Shown piece after piece: positions 33,315-41,984 of a stretch of DNA of 64,000 bases (the stretch's first letter is position 1; each line of letters begins with the position of its first letter). The translations under genes were made by a program, and so were the position numbers. The DNA is from M2408 sp040386975. GTDB lineage: Bacteria > Bacteroidota > Bacteroidia > Flavobacteriales_D > Crocinitomicaceae. A model generated the notes under the pieces. The model was not told where the DNA came from. It worked only from the letters and a program-made list of their open reading frames with translations, and made no database searches. The stretch is taken from NCBI GenBank assembly GCA_040386975.1, contig JAZKEO010000022.1, positions 1-64,000 on the forward strand, given 5' to 3'.

Positions 33315-33334
33315 CCTGTCTGCCGACAGGCAGG
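33315..33334. repeat. Palindromic CCTGTCTGCCGACAGGCAGG repeat
   Basis: Imperfect palindrome 15 bp beyond the RlmI stop. Related to the copy embedded in the E2 coding sequence (24905-24925). Confidence 0.7.
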
Positions 33335-33349
33335 TTGAAGTCTTAATAT

Positions 33350-34516
33350 CTAATCCACTTCTATAACCAATCCTTTCAAATATTCTCCTTCTGGATGAAA
33401 AGCATTTATCGGATGATCAGCTGGTTGATGAATTTGTTCAATAATTCTAACATTTCTACCGCTTTCAATCGCTGCAGCGATAATTGTATTTGTAAATAAC
33501 GGTTTATCCACAACTTGTGAGCAAGAAAAAGTAAAAATCAATCCTCCAGGTTTTATTTGTCGAATAGCATGTTCGTTCAAACGTTTGTAACCTTGAATCG
33601 CTTGATGACGTTTGTCTCTGTGTTTAGCAAATGCTGGTGGATCCAAGACAATAATATCGTATTCTTCTGGTAAATCTTTGATGTAATGCATCGTATCGTC
33701 GCAAATCGAACGGTTTTTATCCGCCATATTGTTTAAATCAACATTTTGATTCGTCAATTCAATCGCTTTTTTTGAACTGTCCAAAGAATGTGCAAAGGAA
33801 GCTCCACCTTGAATTGCCGATAAACTAAAACCTCCAGAGTAACAAAAAGTATTCAAGACTTTTTTTCCAAGGGAATATTTTTTGAGCAAAGCACGATTTT
33901 CTCTCTGATCGATGAAAAAGCCCGTTTTTTGTCCGTTTACCCAATCAATGGCATATTTGATTCCATTTTCTAAAGAAACATGTGGGGTTTCACACGTTCC
34001 AAAAATGTATTTATTTTCAGCTTCAATTCGTGCGGGTAAAGTTTCTGCAGATTTTGAGTATACGGCAATTAATTTATCTCCAAAAGCTTTTTGTAAAGCA
34101 GACGAAATATGCTCAATTGCGTGAAACATACCAATACTATGACATTGAATTACAGCAACTCCGTTATAAAAATCGATAATTAATCCTGGAAGAGAATCTC
34201 CTTCTCCGTGAACTAATCTAAAAATATTATTTTCTTCAGTAAATAGATTTAATTTCAAACGTAAATCAACCGCATTTTTGATTTTTTCTTCAAAAAATTT
34301 AGCATCGATATGTTCGTCTTTGAAAGAGAGTATTCTAACAGCAATCGTACTTGGCTGAAAATGTCCAACTGCTAAAAATTGTTTTTTAGCAAAAACACGC
34401 ACCAATTCTCCTTCTTCAATATTCGTTGTATCGGTTTCAATTGCTCCTGAAAAAATCCATGGATGTTTTCTTTCAATCGAACCTAATTTCCCTTTTTTTA
34501 TTTCAATAATCTGCAT
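33350..34516 (-). CDS. RlmI-like 23S rRNA (cytosine-5) methyltransferase
   Basis: 388 residues. An N-terminal PUA-like domain (1-75: KKGKLGSIERKHPWIFSGAIE) and a central EEHD-like region precede the Rossmann methyltransferase: LNTFCYSGGFSLSA for SAM, DIIVLDPPAFAKHR as motif IV, and TFSCSQVVDKPLF with the conserved Cys. E. coli RlmI makes m5C1962 in 23S rRNA; the same site is likely but not proved here. Length fits. A single-gene unit flanked by repeats. Confidence 0.9.
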   Translation of the reverse strand: MQIIEIKKGKLGSIERKHPWIFSGAIETDTTNIEEGELVRVFAKKQFLAVGHFQPSTIAVRILSFKDEHIDAKFFEEKIKNAVDLRLKLNLFTEENNIFRLVHGEGDSLPGLIIDFYNGVAVIQCHSIGMFHAIEHISSALQKAFGDKLIAVYSKSAETLPARIEAENKYIFGTCETPHVSLENGIKYAIDWVNGQKTGFFIDQRENRALLKKYSLGKKVLNTFCYSGGFSLSAIQGGASFAHSLDSSKKAIELTNQNVDLNNMADKNRSICDDTMHYIKDLPEEYDIIVLDPPAFAKHRDKRHQAIQGYKRLNEHAIRQIKPGGLIFTFSCSQVVDKPLFTNTIIAAAIESGRNVRIIEQIHQPADHPINAFHPEGEYLKGLVIEVD

Positions 34517-34640
34517 GCAATCATTTTAAGAGCGTAAAATTAGTCAAATGAAAAGAAAGAATAGGTGTAAAACTTTTAATTGAGCAAAAAAAACACTATA
34601 TTTATAAGGTGAAACGAAAAAGTTTTTTAAATTTGAAAAC

Positions 34641-35051
34641 ATGAACGATCAAGTTCCACAACAAATAGAATTGGAATATGCCACTATTCGCTTAATCGAA
34701 GATCAAATCGTTGAGGATTCGGTAAAGCATGGTACTGTTATAGATTTTAATGAGGTGTTGGAAATAAAATCCGCAAATATCAAACTTACACAAGGAAAAA
34801 AGTATGTCATTTTAATCGATGCTGAGGATTTTTTGAGTGTTACGAAAGATGCAAGAGAATTGTTGTCAAGTAGAGAATTTGCTGGAAATTCAATAGCAAA
34901 AGCACTTTTGATTACAAGTTTTGCACAAAAAATATTAGCTAATTTTTACATTACTGTTCATAAACCATATATCAGTACACAAGCCTTTACAGATAGAGAA
35001 GAAGCGATTATTTGGCTTAGAATTCAATTAAATGAATACCAAAATAAATGA
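34641..35051 (+). CDS. STAS/SEC14-like small protein of unknown function
   Basis: 136 residues with no signal peptide. The pattern of strands and helices (YVILIDAEDFLSVTKDAREL, IAKALLITSFAQKILANFYI, then FTDREEAIIWLRIQL) resembles the STAS/SEC14-like proteins of Bacteroidota, in which the final helix contains EEAxxWL. Such domains bind nucleotides or partner proteins in regulation. Its stop overlaps the next start as ATGA, so the two small genes are translated together. Confidence 0.65.
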   Translation: MNDQVPQQIELEYATIRLIEDQIVEDSVKHGTVIDFNEVLEIKSANIKLTQGKKYVILIDAEDFLSVTKDARELLSSREFAGNSIAKALLITSFAQKILANFYITVHKPYISTQAFTDREEAIIWLRIQLNEYQNK

Positions 35052-35461
35052 AATTAACACTCCATTACCTTTTATTAAATGAGAATTTTTCTCCTGAATA
35101 TGCGGAAGCAAACCATCAAGGAGAAGAAACAGAAAACAACCCAAAATACGAGTGGGAAGATGAATTTGATATAAACGATATTGATTCCTTTCAAATCATT
35201 CGAAATGGGAAATTACCTTTAAGTGGAGAATTGCCAAATGGAGAAAATTTTTCGGTGGAAGTTGATAAAATGTGCGTAATCGAACTTTTAACTTCGTCCA
35301 AGCAAAAGGCATATTTAGGAATTTCGGAAAGTATTTTAGAGAGTTTTGAAGAAACTGAAAATAAAATCACGATTTACATAAAAGATTACGAACCGCACGC
35401 AAATCCAATGCCTGGAGTTTATATTGCGTCGAAAGAGTTTCCAAAAGAATTAGTTTTTTAA
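35048..35461 (+). CDS. Acidic protein of unknown function
   Basis: 137 residues, strongly acidic in the first third (EYAEANHQGEETENNPKYEW, EDEFDINDID), then beta-rich (FQIIRNGKLPLSGELPNGEN, KMCVIELLTSSKQKAYLG). No membrane segment or signal. I do not recognise a family. The four-base overlap with the STAS-like gene implies a functional pair. An ABC ATPase follows after a palindromic spacer. Confidence 0.6.
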   Translation: MKLTLHYLLLNENFSPEYAEANHQGEETENNPKYEWEDEFDINDIDSFQIIRNGKLPLSGELPNGENFSVEVDKMCVIELLTSSKQKAYLGISESILESFEETENKITIYIKDYEPHANPMPGVYIASKEFPKELVF

Positions 35462-35495
35462 TTAGCTAATTAACAAATCATTTAATTAGCTAATT
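35458..35495. repeat. Two adjacent TTAATTAGCTAATT palindromes
   Basis: TTAATTAGCTAATTAA (35458-35473, starting inside the stop region) and TTAATTAGCTAATT (35482-35495) sit 8 bases apart just before the ABC ATPase start. Each is self-complementary around AGCT. They could be a protein-binding site, a folded leader, or another dispersed repeat. Confidence 0.6.
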
Positions 35496-35501
35496 GAATT
35501 T

Positions 35502-36467
35502 ATGTTGAAAATCAAAAACATCTCATTCTCAAGAGAAAAACCCATTTTACATAGAGTAAATCTTTCAATTAAAACGGGAGAATTTTATGGAATTGTTGGT
35601 CCAAGTGGTGCAGGAAAATCTACTTTGATGAAAATTATTGCTGGATTATTGGACGCAGATTTGGGAGAAGTAAAACTCGATGGGGAACTGATTCTTGGTC
35701 CAAAAGATAGATTGATTCCAGGAAATCCTAACATTCAATTGGTAAATCAAGATTTTGCTTTGGATATTTATCACACGGTTTACGAAAATTTAATTTTAAA
35801 GACCTCGCATTTACAAAAATCGATTCAAGATGATTTTATTGAAGAACTGCTCGAGATTTTTGAATTAAAAACCTTGGAAAAACACAAAGCAATTGAACTT
35901 TCTGGTGGTGAACAGCAGCGTTTGGCTTTGGCACGAGCACTGGCTTTGGAACCAAAAATAATTTTACTTGACGAACCATTTGTACATTTAGATGCACACA
36001 TCAAAAGGAAAGTCTTGGCTTATTTACTTGAATTAAAAAGAATCAGAAAAACGACCATGATTTTGGTTTCTCACGATGGTTCAGAAATGTTAAGTTTAGC
36101 TGATAAAATTGTTTATTTTGATCAAACTGAAATTCAACGAATAGATTCTCCAGATTTATTTTTCTCTAAGCCGAAGTCTTATCAAGAAGGATTGTTTTTT
36201 GGAGATTTGAATAAAATTAAACATCAGAAAAAAGAAATTTTGTTCAGACCAAATAACTTTTTTTTAGAAAATTCATCTAATTTACAAAGTGATTTAATTG
36301 AGTTAGAAGTACATTTTTTGCGTTCGGTATTTTATGGAAATTATTCACTTTCTCAATTCAAAATTAGTTCAGGAGTGAATAAAAATCGTGTAATTTTATT
36401 AAAAGAAAAAGATTCTTTAAAAATGAATGAAATTAGCAATATCTTTGTTTTAAATTCTGAAAATTGA
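35502..36467 (+). CDS. Orphan ABC transporter ATP-binding protein (importer type, CysA/PotA-like)
   Basis: 321 residues. The ATPase domain (1-230) has Walker A GPSGAGKST, Q-loop NQDF, signature LSGGEQQRLALARAL, Walker B IILLDEP and H-loop SHDG. A C-terminal about 90-residue extension (RPNNFFLENSSNLQSDLIEL, then FYGNYSLSQFKI) resembles the TOBE-type regulatory domain of CysA/PotA/FbpC ATPases. No permease or binding-protein gene is adjacent, which is unusual for this type. The following YihY-like gene starts inside its stop codon region and may be incidental. Confidence 0.85.
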   Translation: MLKIKNISFSREKPILHRVNLSIKTGEFYGIVGPSGAGKSTLMKIIAGLLDADLGEVKLDGELILGPKDRLIPGNPNIQLVNQDFALDIYHTVYENLILKTSHLQKSIQDDFIEELLEIFELKTLEKHKAIELSGGEQQRLALARALALEPKIILLDEPFVHLDAHIKRKVLAYLLELKRIRKTTMILVSHDGSEMLSLADKIVYFDQTEIQRIDSPDLFFSKPKSYQEGLFFGDLNKIKHQKKEILFRPNNFFLENSSNLQSDLIELEVHFLRSVFYGNYSLSQFKISSGVNKNRVILLKEKDSLKMNEISNIFVLNSEN

Positions 36468-37445
36468 GTAAAAGTAAAAAACTAAGTTGGAGAGAAATCA
36501 TTTTTCTGATAAAAGACACAGTTGTTGAGTTTTTTAAAGAAAAAACATCAATTCATTGTGCTGCACTTTCTTATTATACGGTTTTAACACTTGTTCCGAT
36601 TATATATTTAAGCATCGTTAGTTTTGGTCGTTTCATTGGTCAAAAGACTATGGTTGAGATTATTACTAAATTTTTAAAGGAAAATATTGGGATTACTGAT
36701 GTGAGTGGAATAATTGATTTTTTAGATCAAATTGATTTTGAACATGGAAATATGGCCATGCAATTTGTTGGTTTAATTATGATTTTAGTTTCGTCCTCGG
36801 CGTTGTTTGCTTCATTAAAAGAGAGCATTAATGAGTTTTTTGATATNNNNNNNNNNTCCTGACAACAAAAATAAATCTTACATACATAATAATAATATCA
36901 AAGGAAAACAAGAGTTAAAATACCAACCTTTGATTGCTGATATTGAAAAAGAATTTAATACAAAAAAGAAAGTGATTATGTCAAACCTGATGACTAAATT
37001 AAATTCAATTATTTTATTGACTTTTTTCGGTTTAATTGTTATTTTGACCTATTTTGCACAAACAATTTTACTGTCATTCGGTTCAAAATTATTGGGAAAT
37101 TTAGATACTTTACAATGGGTTTTATTCATGTTTACTCAACATATCTTGGTGATTTTTTCCAATATTCTTATATTTACTTTAATTTTTAAATATTTACATG
37201 ATGCTAAAGTTGAATGGAAAATTGCTTTTGCAGGAAGTATTTTTACTTCTGTTTTACTTTATTTAGGTCAATTATTAATAAAATATTATTTAGGAAATTA
37301 TTTCTTTGCCCGCGATGGAGGTTTGGCTGGTACCATTTTAGTTATTTTGGTTTGGATGTATTACTCGTCACACATCATATTTTTGGGAGCAAAATATACA
37401 GTAATGTATGCTAAAGCAATTGGAAAACCAATTCAAGTTGATTAA
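36464..37445 (+). CDS. YihY/BrkB-family inner-membrane protein, interrupted by an assembly gap
   Basis: Two parts of one gene. The first (36464-36846) starts with TTG overlapping the previous stop and carries TSIHCAALSYYTVLTLVPIIYL and FGRFIGQKT; the second (36857-37445) carries the C-terminal helices ending in AGTILVILVWMYYSSHIIFLGAKYTVMYAK, the YihY/BrkB signature. The frame shifts by one across ten N, whose true length is unknown, so this is an assembly break rather than a proven frameshift. A polar stretch after the gap (NNNIKGKQELKYQP) is longer than I expect for the family. YihY proteins have about six helices; their function is unsettled. Confidence 0.82.
36847..36856. other. Assembly gap (10 N)
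   Basis: Ten N inside the YihY-like gene. The same length as the second gap (53064-53073) shows a fixed-size filler, so missing length is unknown. Confidence 0.95.
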
Positions 37446-37446
37446 A

Positions 37447-37488
37447 AATTAATCAAAAATTTGCACAATTAAAATTTTTTGATTAATT
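37447..37488. promoter_or_regulatory. Long inverted repeat between YihY and the S24 regulator
   Basis: Arms AATTAATCAAAAATTT (37447-37462) and AAATTTTTTGATTAATT (37472-37488) pair almost fully around a 9-base centre. It lies 20 bp before the regulator start and just behind the YihY stop. It could be the regulator's own operator or a terminator with a T-rich arm. Confidence 0.5.
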
Positions 37489-37508
37489 TTCCGTCATAAA
37501 TTATAATT

Positions 37509-38303
37509 ATGTTAGTCGGAAATAATCTAAAAATTCTGAGAAAGCACTTCGGAAATTCTCAGGAAGAAATGGCAAGTCTATTGAAATTAACACGTTCAAG
37601 TTACAGCGGTTATGAAAATAATGTTGCCGAACCAAGTATTTCAACCTTAGTTTTGTTAAGTGATATTTATGAAATTTCCTTGGATATTATTTTGAAAAAA
37701 GATTTAAGTTTACTTCCTCCAGAAAATTTAAACAGTCATTTGTTTGAAGAAAAAGATTACACAGGAAGTAAACTGCGAATTTTAACGCAAACAGTGAATC
37801 AAAACGATGAAGAAATGATTGAAATGATTCCAATGAAAGCTAGTGCTGGTTACGCTTTAGGTTATTCTGATCCTGAATATTTGAAAGTTTTACCGACTTT
37901 TAGTTTGCCTTTTTTGTCAAAAGATAGAAAATATCGCTCTTTTCCTATAAAAGGTGATAGCATGCCACCTGTTTCAGAAGGTTCTTTTGTTGTGGCAGAA
38001 TTTGTTCAAAATTGGATGCATTTAAAAAATGAAACACCTTGTATAGTCGTTACTAAAGATGAAGGAATCGTGTTTAAAGTGCTGTATAACAATTTGGTAC
38101 AAAATCAGACTTTTACTCTTCATTCAACAAATCCGTTTTATCAACCTTATCAAGTAGATGCGAAAACTGTTTTGGAAGTTTGGAAGTTCGTGAATTACAT
38201 TTCTCCAGATTTGCCAGAAATAAAAATTGATGATAGTCAAATTGGAAAATCTATTCAAGAAATCCGTCAAGATTTATCTATTATCATGAATAAATTAAAA
38301 TGA
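37509..38303 (+). CDS. XRE-family transcriptional regulator with S24 (LexA/CI-like) C-terminal domain
   Basis: 264 residues. An N-terminal helix-turn-helix (1-65: LKILRKHFGNSQEEMASLLK, then YSGYENNVAEPSISTL) is followed by a linker and a peptidase-S24-like domain (about 125-235) with FPIKGDSMPPVSEGSFVVAE, where the Ser of GDSMPP is the expected nucleophile, and FKVLYNNL for the Lys side. CI and LexA repressors of this plan self-cleave, but many Bacteroidota members serve as stress or nutrient regulators without proven cleavage. An inverted repeat directly upstream suggests autoregulation. No phage genes are near. Confidence 0.87.
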   Translation: MLVGNNLKILRKHFGNSQEEMASLLKLTRSSYSGYENNVAEPSISTLVLLSDIYEISLDIILKKDLSLLPPENLNSHLFEEKDYTGSKLRILTQTVNQNDEEMIEMIPMKASAGYALGYSDPEYLKVLPTFSLPFLSKDRKYRSFPIKGDSMPPVSEGSFVVAEFVQNWMHLKNETPCIVVTKDEGIVFKVLYNNLVQNQTFTLHSTNPFYQPYQVDAKTVLEVWKFVNYISPDLPEIKIDDSQIGKSIQEIRQDLSIIMNKLK

Positions 38304-38325
38304 TATATTTGTAAAAAATCTGTTC

Positions 38326-39984
38326 ATGAAAAATGCTCTTTTGTCAAAATCAATTATCTTTTTTAGTGTTTTCATTTTCTCAATAAAAATTAATGCACAA
38401 AGTGAAACAAAGACCCCACCTAAATTAGTTATTGGAATTGTTGTTGATCAAATGTGTTACGATTATTTATATCGCTTTGCTCCAAAATTTGGGAAAAATG
38501 GATTCATGAAATTGATTCAAAATGGAACTTTTTGTGAAAATACGCAATATAATTATGTTCCGACATTTACAGGGCCAGGTCATGCTTCTATTTACACAGG
38601 GACAACTCCAAGTAATCATGGAATTGTAGCAAACGATTGGTTTGATAGAGATTCAAAGAAAGAAAAAGGTTGTGTTTCAGATAGTTTGGTTAAAAGCATT
38701 GGAACAAAATCTAATGAAGGTCAAGCTTCTCCTCTTAATTTAAAAGTAAACACCATTACCGACCAACTAAAACTAACGTATAAAAAATCCAAGGTAATCT
38801 CAATGTCAATCAAAGATAGAGGGGCGATTTTACCAGGTGGACATTTGTCCGATGGCTCATATTGGTTTGATTATCAGACTGGAAATTTTGTTACAAGTAC
38901 TTTTTTTAAAGAAAAAATGCCAGTTTGGGTGGATGATTTTAATAAAGAAAAACAGCCAAGTTCCTATTTAAAACAAACTTGGAAGACTTTATTACCTATT
39001 GAACAATATACAGAAAGTGAGGTAGATAATTCTCCTTATGAAGTGAAAATTTCAACAAAATTAACGCCTGAATTTCCTTATAATTTTAAGGAATTAAATA
39101 AGGGGATGAAAACGTTTGATTTATTTACTATTACACCTTTTGCTAATACATTTTTAGCTGATTTTGCACTAAAGGCCTTGAAAAATGAAAATTTGGGAGA
39201 AGATGAATTTTCAGATTTTTTAGCCATTAGTTTTTCAACACCAGATATTGTAGGACATGCTTTTGGACCATATTCAGTTGAAATTGAGGATATTTATTTG
39301 CGTTTAGATTTGGAAATTGAAAAACTGCTAACTGCTTTAGAAACAAAATTAGGTAAAGATAATTTTGTTTTATTCTTGACAGCAGATCACGCTGTAGTTC
39401 CTGTTCCTCAATATTTAAAGGATAAAAAGTTGCCTGCAGGATACGTTTTTATGGATGAATTAAAAGAAGAATTAAACAAAAAAATAATTGACAAATTTGC
39501 TCTTGCCTTAATTGATGAAATTACAAATGACAATATCTATTTAGATAGAAAATTGATGTCTAAGAAAAATATTTCTTCAGAAGCGGTTCAAAATCTTATA
39601 AAAGAAGTTCTTATCTCCAAAAAAGGAATTAAAAAAGTATATACAACTGATGATTTAGCAAAAGAAAATTCATCTGATGAATGGCTGACAATGGTTAAAA
39701 GAGGATATATTTATCATGAAAGTGGTGATGTGATATTTTTACTAGAACCGGGATATTTACCTAAATCTAAAGAAAGTGAAAATACACACAAAGGAACAAG
39801 TCACGGTTCAGCATTCAATTACGACACACATGTTCCTTTGCTTTGGTATGGAAAAAACATTCCAAGCCAATCTATTTATAGAAGAATTAACATAACGGAT
39901 ATAACTTCAACTTTGGCACCAATTTTGAATCTTCAAAGACCAAACGCTACAACTGGCGAACCTATTGTTGAAATTTTAAAATAA
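38326..39984 (+). CDS. pafA: PafA-type alkaline phosphatase (phosphate-irrepressible)
   Basis: A 552-residue secreted monoesterase of the alkaline phosphatase superfamily that frees phosphate from organic phosphates in the periplasm. The signal peptide ends near KINAQ. Aligning by eye to Elizabethkingia PafA: zinc Asp in IVVDQM (Asp41), nucleophile Thr82 in VPTFTGPGHASIYTG, Asn103 in VANDWFD, the Lys163/Arg165 pair in SIKDRG, a metal cluster in STPDIVGHAFGP and LTADHAV, and a C-terminal His in KGTSHGSAFNYDTHVPL. All catalytic groups are present, so it should be active. Confidence 0.92.
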   Translation: MKNALLSKSIIFFSVFIFSIKINAQSETKTPPKLVIGIVVDQMCYDYLYRFAPKFGKNGFMKLIQNGTFCENTQYNYVPTFTGPGHASIYTGTTPSNHGIVANDWFDRDSKKEKGCVSDSLVKSIGTKSNEGQASPLNLKVNTITDQLKLTYKKSKVISMSIKDRGAILPGGHLSDGSYWFDYQTGNFVTSTFFKEKMPVWVDDFNKEKQPSSYLKQTWKTLLPIEQYTESEVDNSPYEVKISTKLTPEFPYNFKELNKGMKTFDLFTITPFANTFLADFALKALKNENLGEDEFSDFLAISFSTPDIVGHAFGPYSVEIEDIYLRLDLEIEKLLTALETKLGKDNFVLFLTADHAVVPVPQYLKDKKLPAGYVFMDELKEELNKKIIDKFALALIDEITNDNIYLDRKLMSKKNISSEAVQNLIKEVLISKKGIKKVYTTDDLAKENSSDEWLTMVKRGYIYHESGDVIFLLEPGYLPKSKESENTHKGTSHGSAFNYDTHVPLLWYGKNIPSQSIYRRINITDITSTLAPILNLQRPNATTGEPIVEILK

Positions 39985-39990
39985 ATAGCC

Positions 39991-40461
39991 ATGAAAAACC
40001 TTGTTCTAATTTTTAGTTTGTTTTTTGCTTTAAGTTCTCAAACGATTGATTCTGAAATTCCTGAATTAAATCAAAAAATAATTGATTTTGTAAATCAACA
40101 TATTGGTAAAAAAGTTGGACGAGGTGAGTGTTGGGATTTAGCTCAAATTCCGTTAGAAGAACTTGGCGCAACTTGGGATCAGCAATATGTTTTTGGCAAA
40201 AAAATTAATATAGAAAAAGAAACTGTTTTTCCAGGTGATATTATTCAGTTTGAGAAGGTTGTGATTCAATACACTGTTGGAAACAAGCAGATTACAGAAA
40301 ATTTTTATCATCATACAGCAATTGTGTATGAAGTTTTAGAAAAAGGGATTTATAAAATTGCTCAACAAAACACTGAAAAAGGTAAAAAAGTTACGATTGA
40401 TCTTTTGAACACAAACAATAAGAAAAAAGGGAAAATGATTTTTTATAGACCGCAGAAATAA
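39991..40461 (+). CDS. Secreted CHAP/NlpC-like cysteine-hydrolase-fold protein
   Basis: 156 residues with a signal peptide (LVLIFSLFFALSSQT). GRGECWDLAQIPLEELGATW carries the expected nucleophilic Cys at a helix start, followed by PGDIIQFEKVV and, after a loop, HHTAIVYEV with the His, then IAQQNT. This order is that of CHAP/NlpC-P60 amidases that cut peptidoglycan or peptide amides. The match is structural-pattern only. It begins 6 bp behind pafA and is probably co-transcribed. Confidence 0.7.
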   Translation: MKNLVLIFSLFFALSSQTIDSEIPELNQKIIDFVNQHIGKKVGRGECWDLAQIPLEELGATWDQQYVFGKKINIEKETVFPGDIIQFEKVVIQYTVGNKQITENFYHHTAIVYEVLEKGIYKIAQQNTEKGKKVTIDLLNTNNKKKGKMIFYRPQK

Positions 40462-40467
40462 TAAAAT

Positions 40468-41325
40468 CTAATAATCTAACAATCCAATAATTTGTGTAGC
40501 TTCACTCACATCGTGAACGCGAATGATTTTTGCTCCTTTTAGTAAAGCAAGCGTATTTAAAACCGTTGTTCCATTCAATGCTTCTTCTTCTGTGATATTT
40601 AGTTTTTTGTAAATCATTGATTTTCTCGAAAAACCAACAATTATGGGGTGATTTAAAAAAGTGAAATCTTCCAAACGATTTAAAAGTTCATAATTTTGTT
40701 CCATCGTTTTTGCAAAACCAAATCCAGGATCTAAGAGAATATCTTTGATTCCAATTTGCTTTAAAACGTTAATTTTTTCTGAAAAATAAAAAGAAATTTC
40801 TTTGAAAATATTATCGTATTGTGTGAAATTTTGCATTGTTTCAGGATTTCCTTTGATATGCGTTAGTATGTAAGGAACTGAATACCTTTTTAAAGTTTCG
40901 AGCATTTCTGAATCCATCGAAAATCCACTTATGTCGTTGATGATGTTAGCACCGACTTCGATGGCATCTTTTGCAACTTTTCCTCTAAAAGTGTCAATGC
41001 TAATAATTAATTCTGGAAATTCTTTGCGAATAGCTTCGATAATTGGAATTGTACGCAAAATTTCCTCTTCTGCTGAACATTTTTTTGAGCCTGGACGAGT
41101 TGAATTTCCGCCAATATCTACAATTGAAACTCCATGATTTATTTGTGTTTCAACTTCTTGAATTACAGCTTTTAAACTTTCAAAACGACTACCTTTGTAA
41201 AAAGAATCTGGGGTGCAATTTATGATTCCCATTACTTTTGGTTTGGATAGATCCAATAATTTTTCACCAACACGAATACTGTTTTTAGAATAAATTGTTG
41301 TATCTTCAACCCTTGATTTAAGCAT
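40468..41325 (-). CDS. folP: Dihydropteroate synthase
   Basis: 285 residues. Condenses 6-hydroxymethyl-dihydropterin pyrophosphate with p-aminobenzoate in folate synthesis and is the target of sulfonamides. All signature loops are present: VMGIINCTPDSFYKG, VDIGGNSTRPGS, ISIDTFRGKVA, LLDPGFGFAKT, IIVGFSRKSM and IIRVHDVSEA. It is divergent from the DUF1599 gene with a 25-bp intergenic region, an arrangement I recall as common in Bacteroidota. Confidence 0.96.
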   Translation of the reverse strand: MLKSRVEDTTIYSKNSIRVGEKLLDLSKPKVMGIINCTPDSFYKGSRFESLKAVIQEVETQINHGVSIVDIGGNSTRPGSKKCSAEEEILRTIPIIEAIRKEFPELIISIDTFRGKVAKDAIEVGANIINDISGFSMDSEMLETLKRYSVPYILTHIKGNPETMQNFTQYDNIFKEISFYFSEKINVLKQIGIKDILLDPGFGFAKTMEQNYELLNRLEDFTFLNHPIIVGFSRKSMIYKKLNITEEEALNGTTVLNTLALLKGAKIIRVHDVSEATQIIGLLDY

Positions 41326-41350
41326 TTTTTAAAAGCATATTGTAAAAATA

Positions 41351-41896
41351 ATGATACAAACATCGGAACAATATTCGGAAGTTATCTCAAATTGCCGTGA
41401 AATTTTTCAAAAGAAAACAAAAGATTATGGAACAGCTTGGCGAATTTTACGTCCGAGTTCATTGACTGACCAAATTTTCATAAAAGCACAACGCATTCGT
41501 ACAATTCAGGAAACTGGTCAAAATAGAGTAGGTGAAAGTGTTGAAGATGAGTTTGTTGCCATTGTTAATTATTGTGTCATGGCAATAATTCAATTGCATG
41601 AATCAGATGTTTTAGAGATGGAACTTGAAGAAAATATCGCTTTTGCTTTATATGAAAAGTATGCAACAACAGCTTTTGAATTGATGAAAAAGAAAAATCA
41701 TGATTACGGTGAAGCTTGGAGAGATATGCGTGTTAGTTCCCTGACTGATTTGATTTTAATGAAAATTTTACGTGTTAAACAAATAGAAAATAACAAAGGA
41801 AAAACCTTGATTAGTGAAGGAATTGATGCAAATTATTACGATATGCTCAATTATGCGGTTTTTTCCTTGATTCATCTAAAGGAAGAGACTAACTAA
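41351..41896 (+). CDS. DUF1599 domain protein (two internal repeats)
   Basis: 181 residues consisting of two related halves: KTKDYGTAWRILRPSSLTDQ with KAQRIRTIQE and NYCVMAIIQL, then KNHDYGEAWRDMRVSSLTDL with KILRVKQIEN and NYAVFSLIHL. This duplicated pattern defines DUF1599, of unknown function. The DYGxAW motif and all-alpha pattern are reminiscent of nucleotide-pyrophosphohydrolase folds, but no activity is claimed. It lies between folP (divergent) and the DoxX-like gene. Confidence 0.88.
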   Translation: MIQTSEQYSEVISNCREIFQKKTKDYGTAWRILRPSSLTDQIFIKAQRIRTIQETGQNRVGESVEDEFVAIVNYCVMAIIQLHESDVLEMELEENIAFALYEKYATTAFELMKKKNHDYGEAWRDMRVSSLTDLILMKILRVKQIENNKGKTLISEGIDANYYDMLNYAVFSLIHLKEETN

Positions 41897-41951
41897 GCGA
41901 AATTAACTATTTCAATAACATTCATTTAACAAAACTATAAGATTTTTTAAT

Positions 41952-41959
41952 TAGTTTTG
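41952..41959 (+). promoter_or_regulatory. Candidate -7 element upstream of the BT_3928-like gene
   Basis: TAGTTTTG fits TAnnTTTG and is 25 bp before the ATG. No -33 TTG at the right distance. Confidence 0.35.
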
Positions 41960-41984
41960 TGTAAATCAAAATTTAAACTATAAG

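Noticed and set aside
36831..36862. Programmed frameshift in the YihY gene
   Set aside because: The frame change coincides with ten N of arbitrary length, so it is an assembly break.
37509..38303. Prophage repressor marking a phage
   Set aside because: No phage structural, integrase or lysis genes are nearby; S24 regulators of this type also occur as housekeeping regulators.
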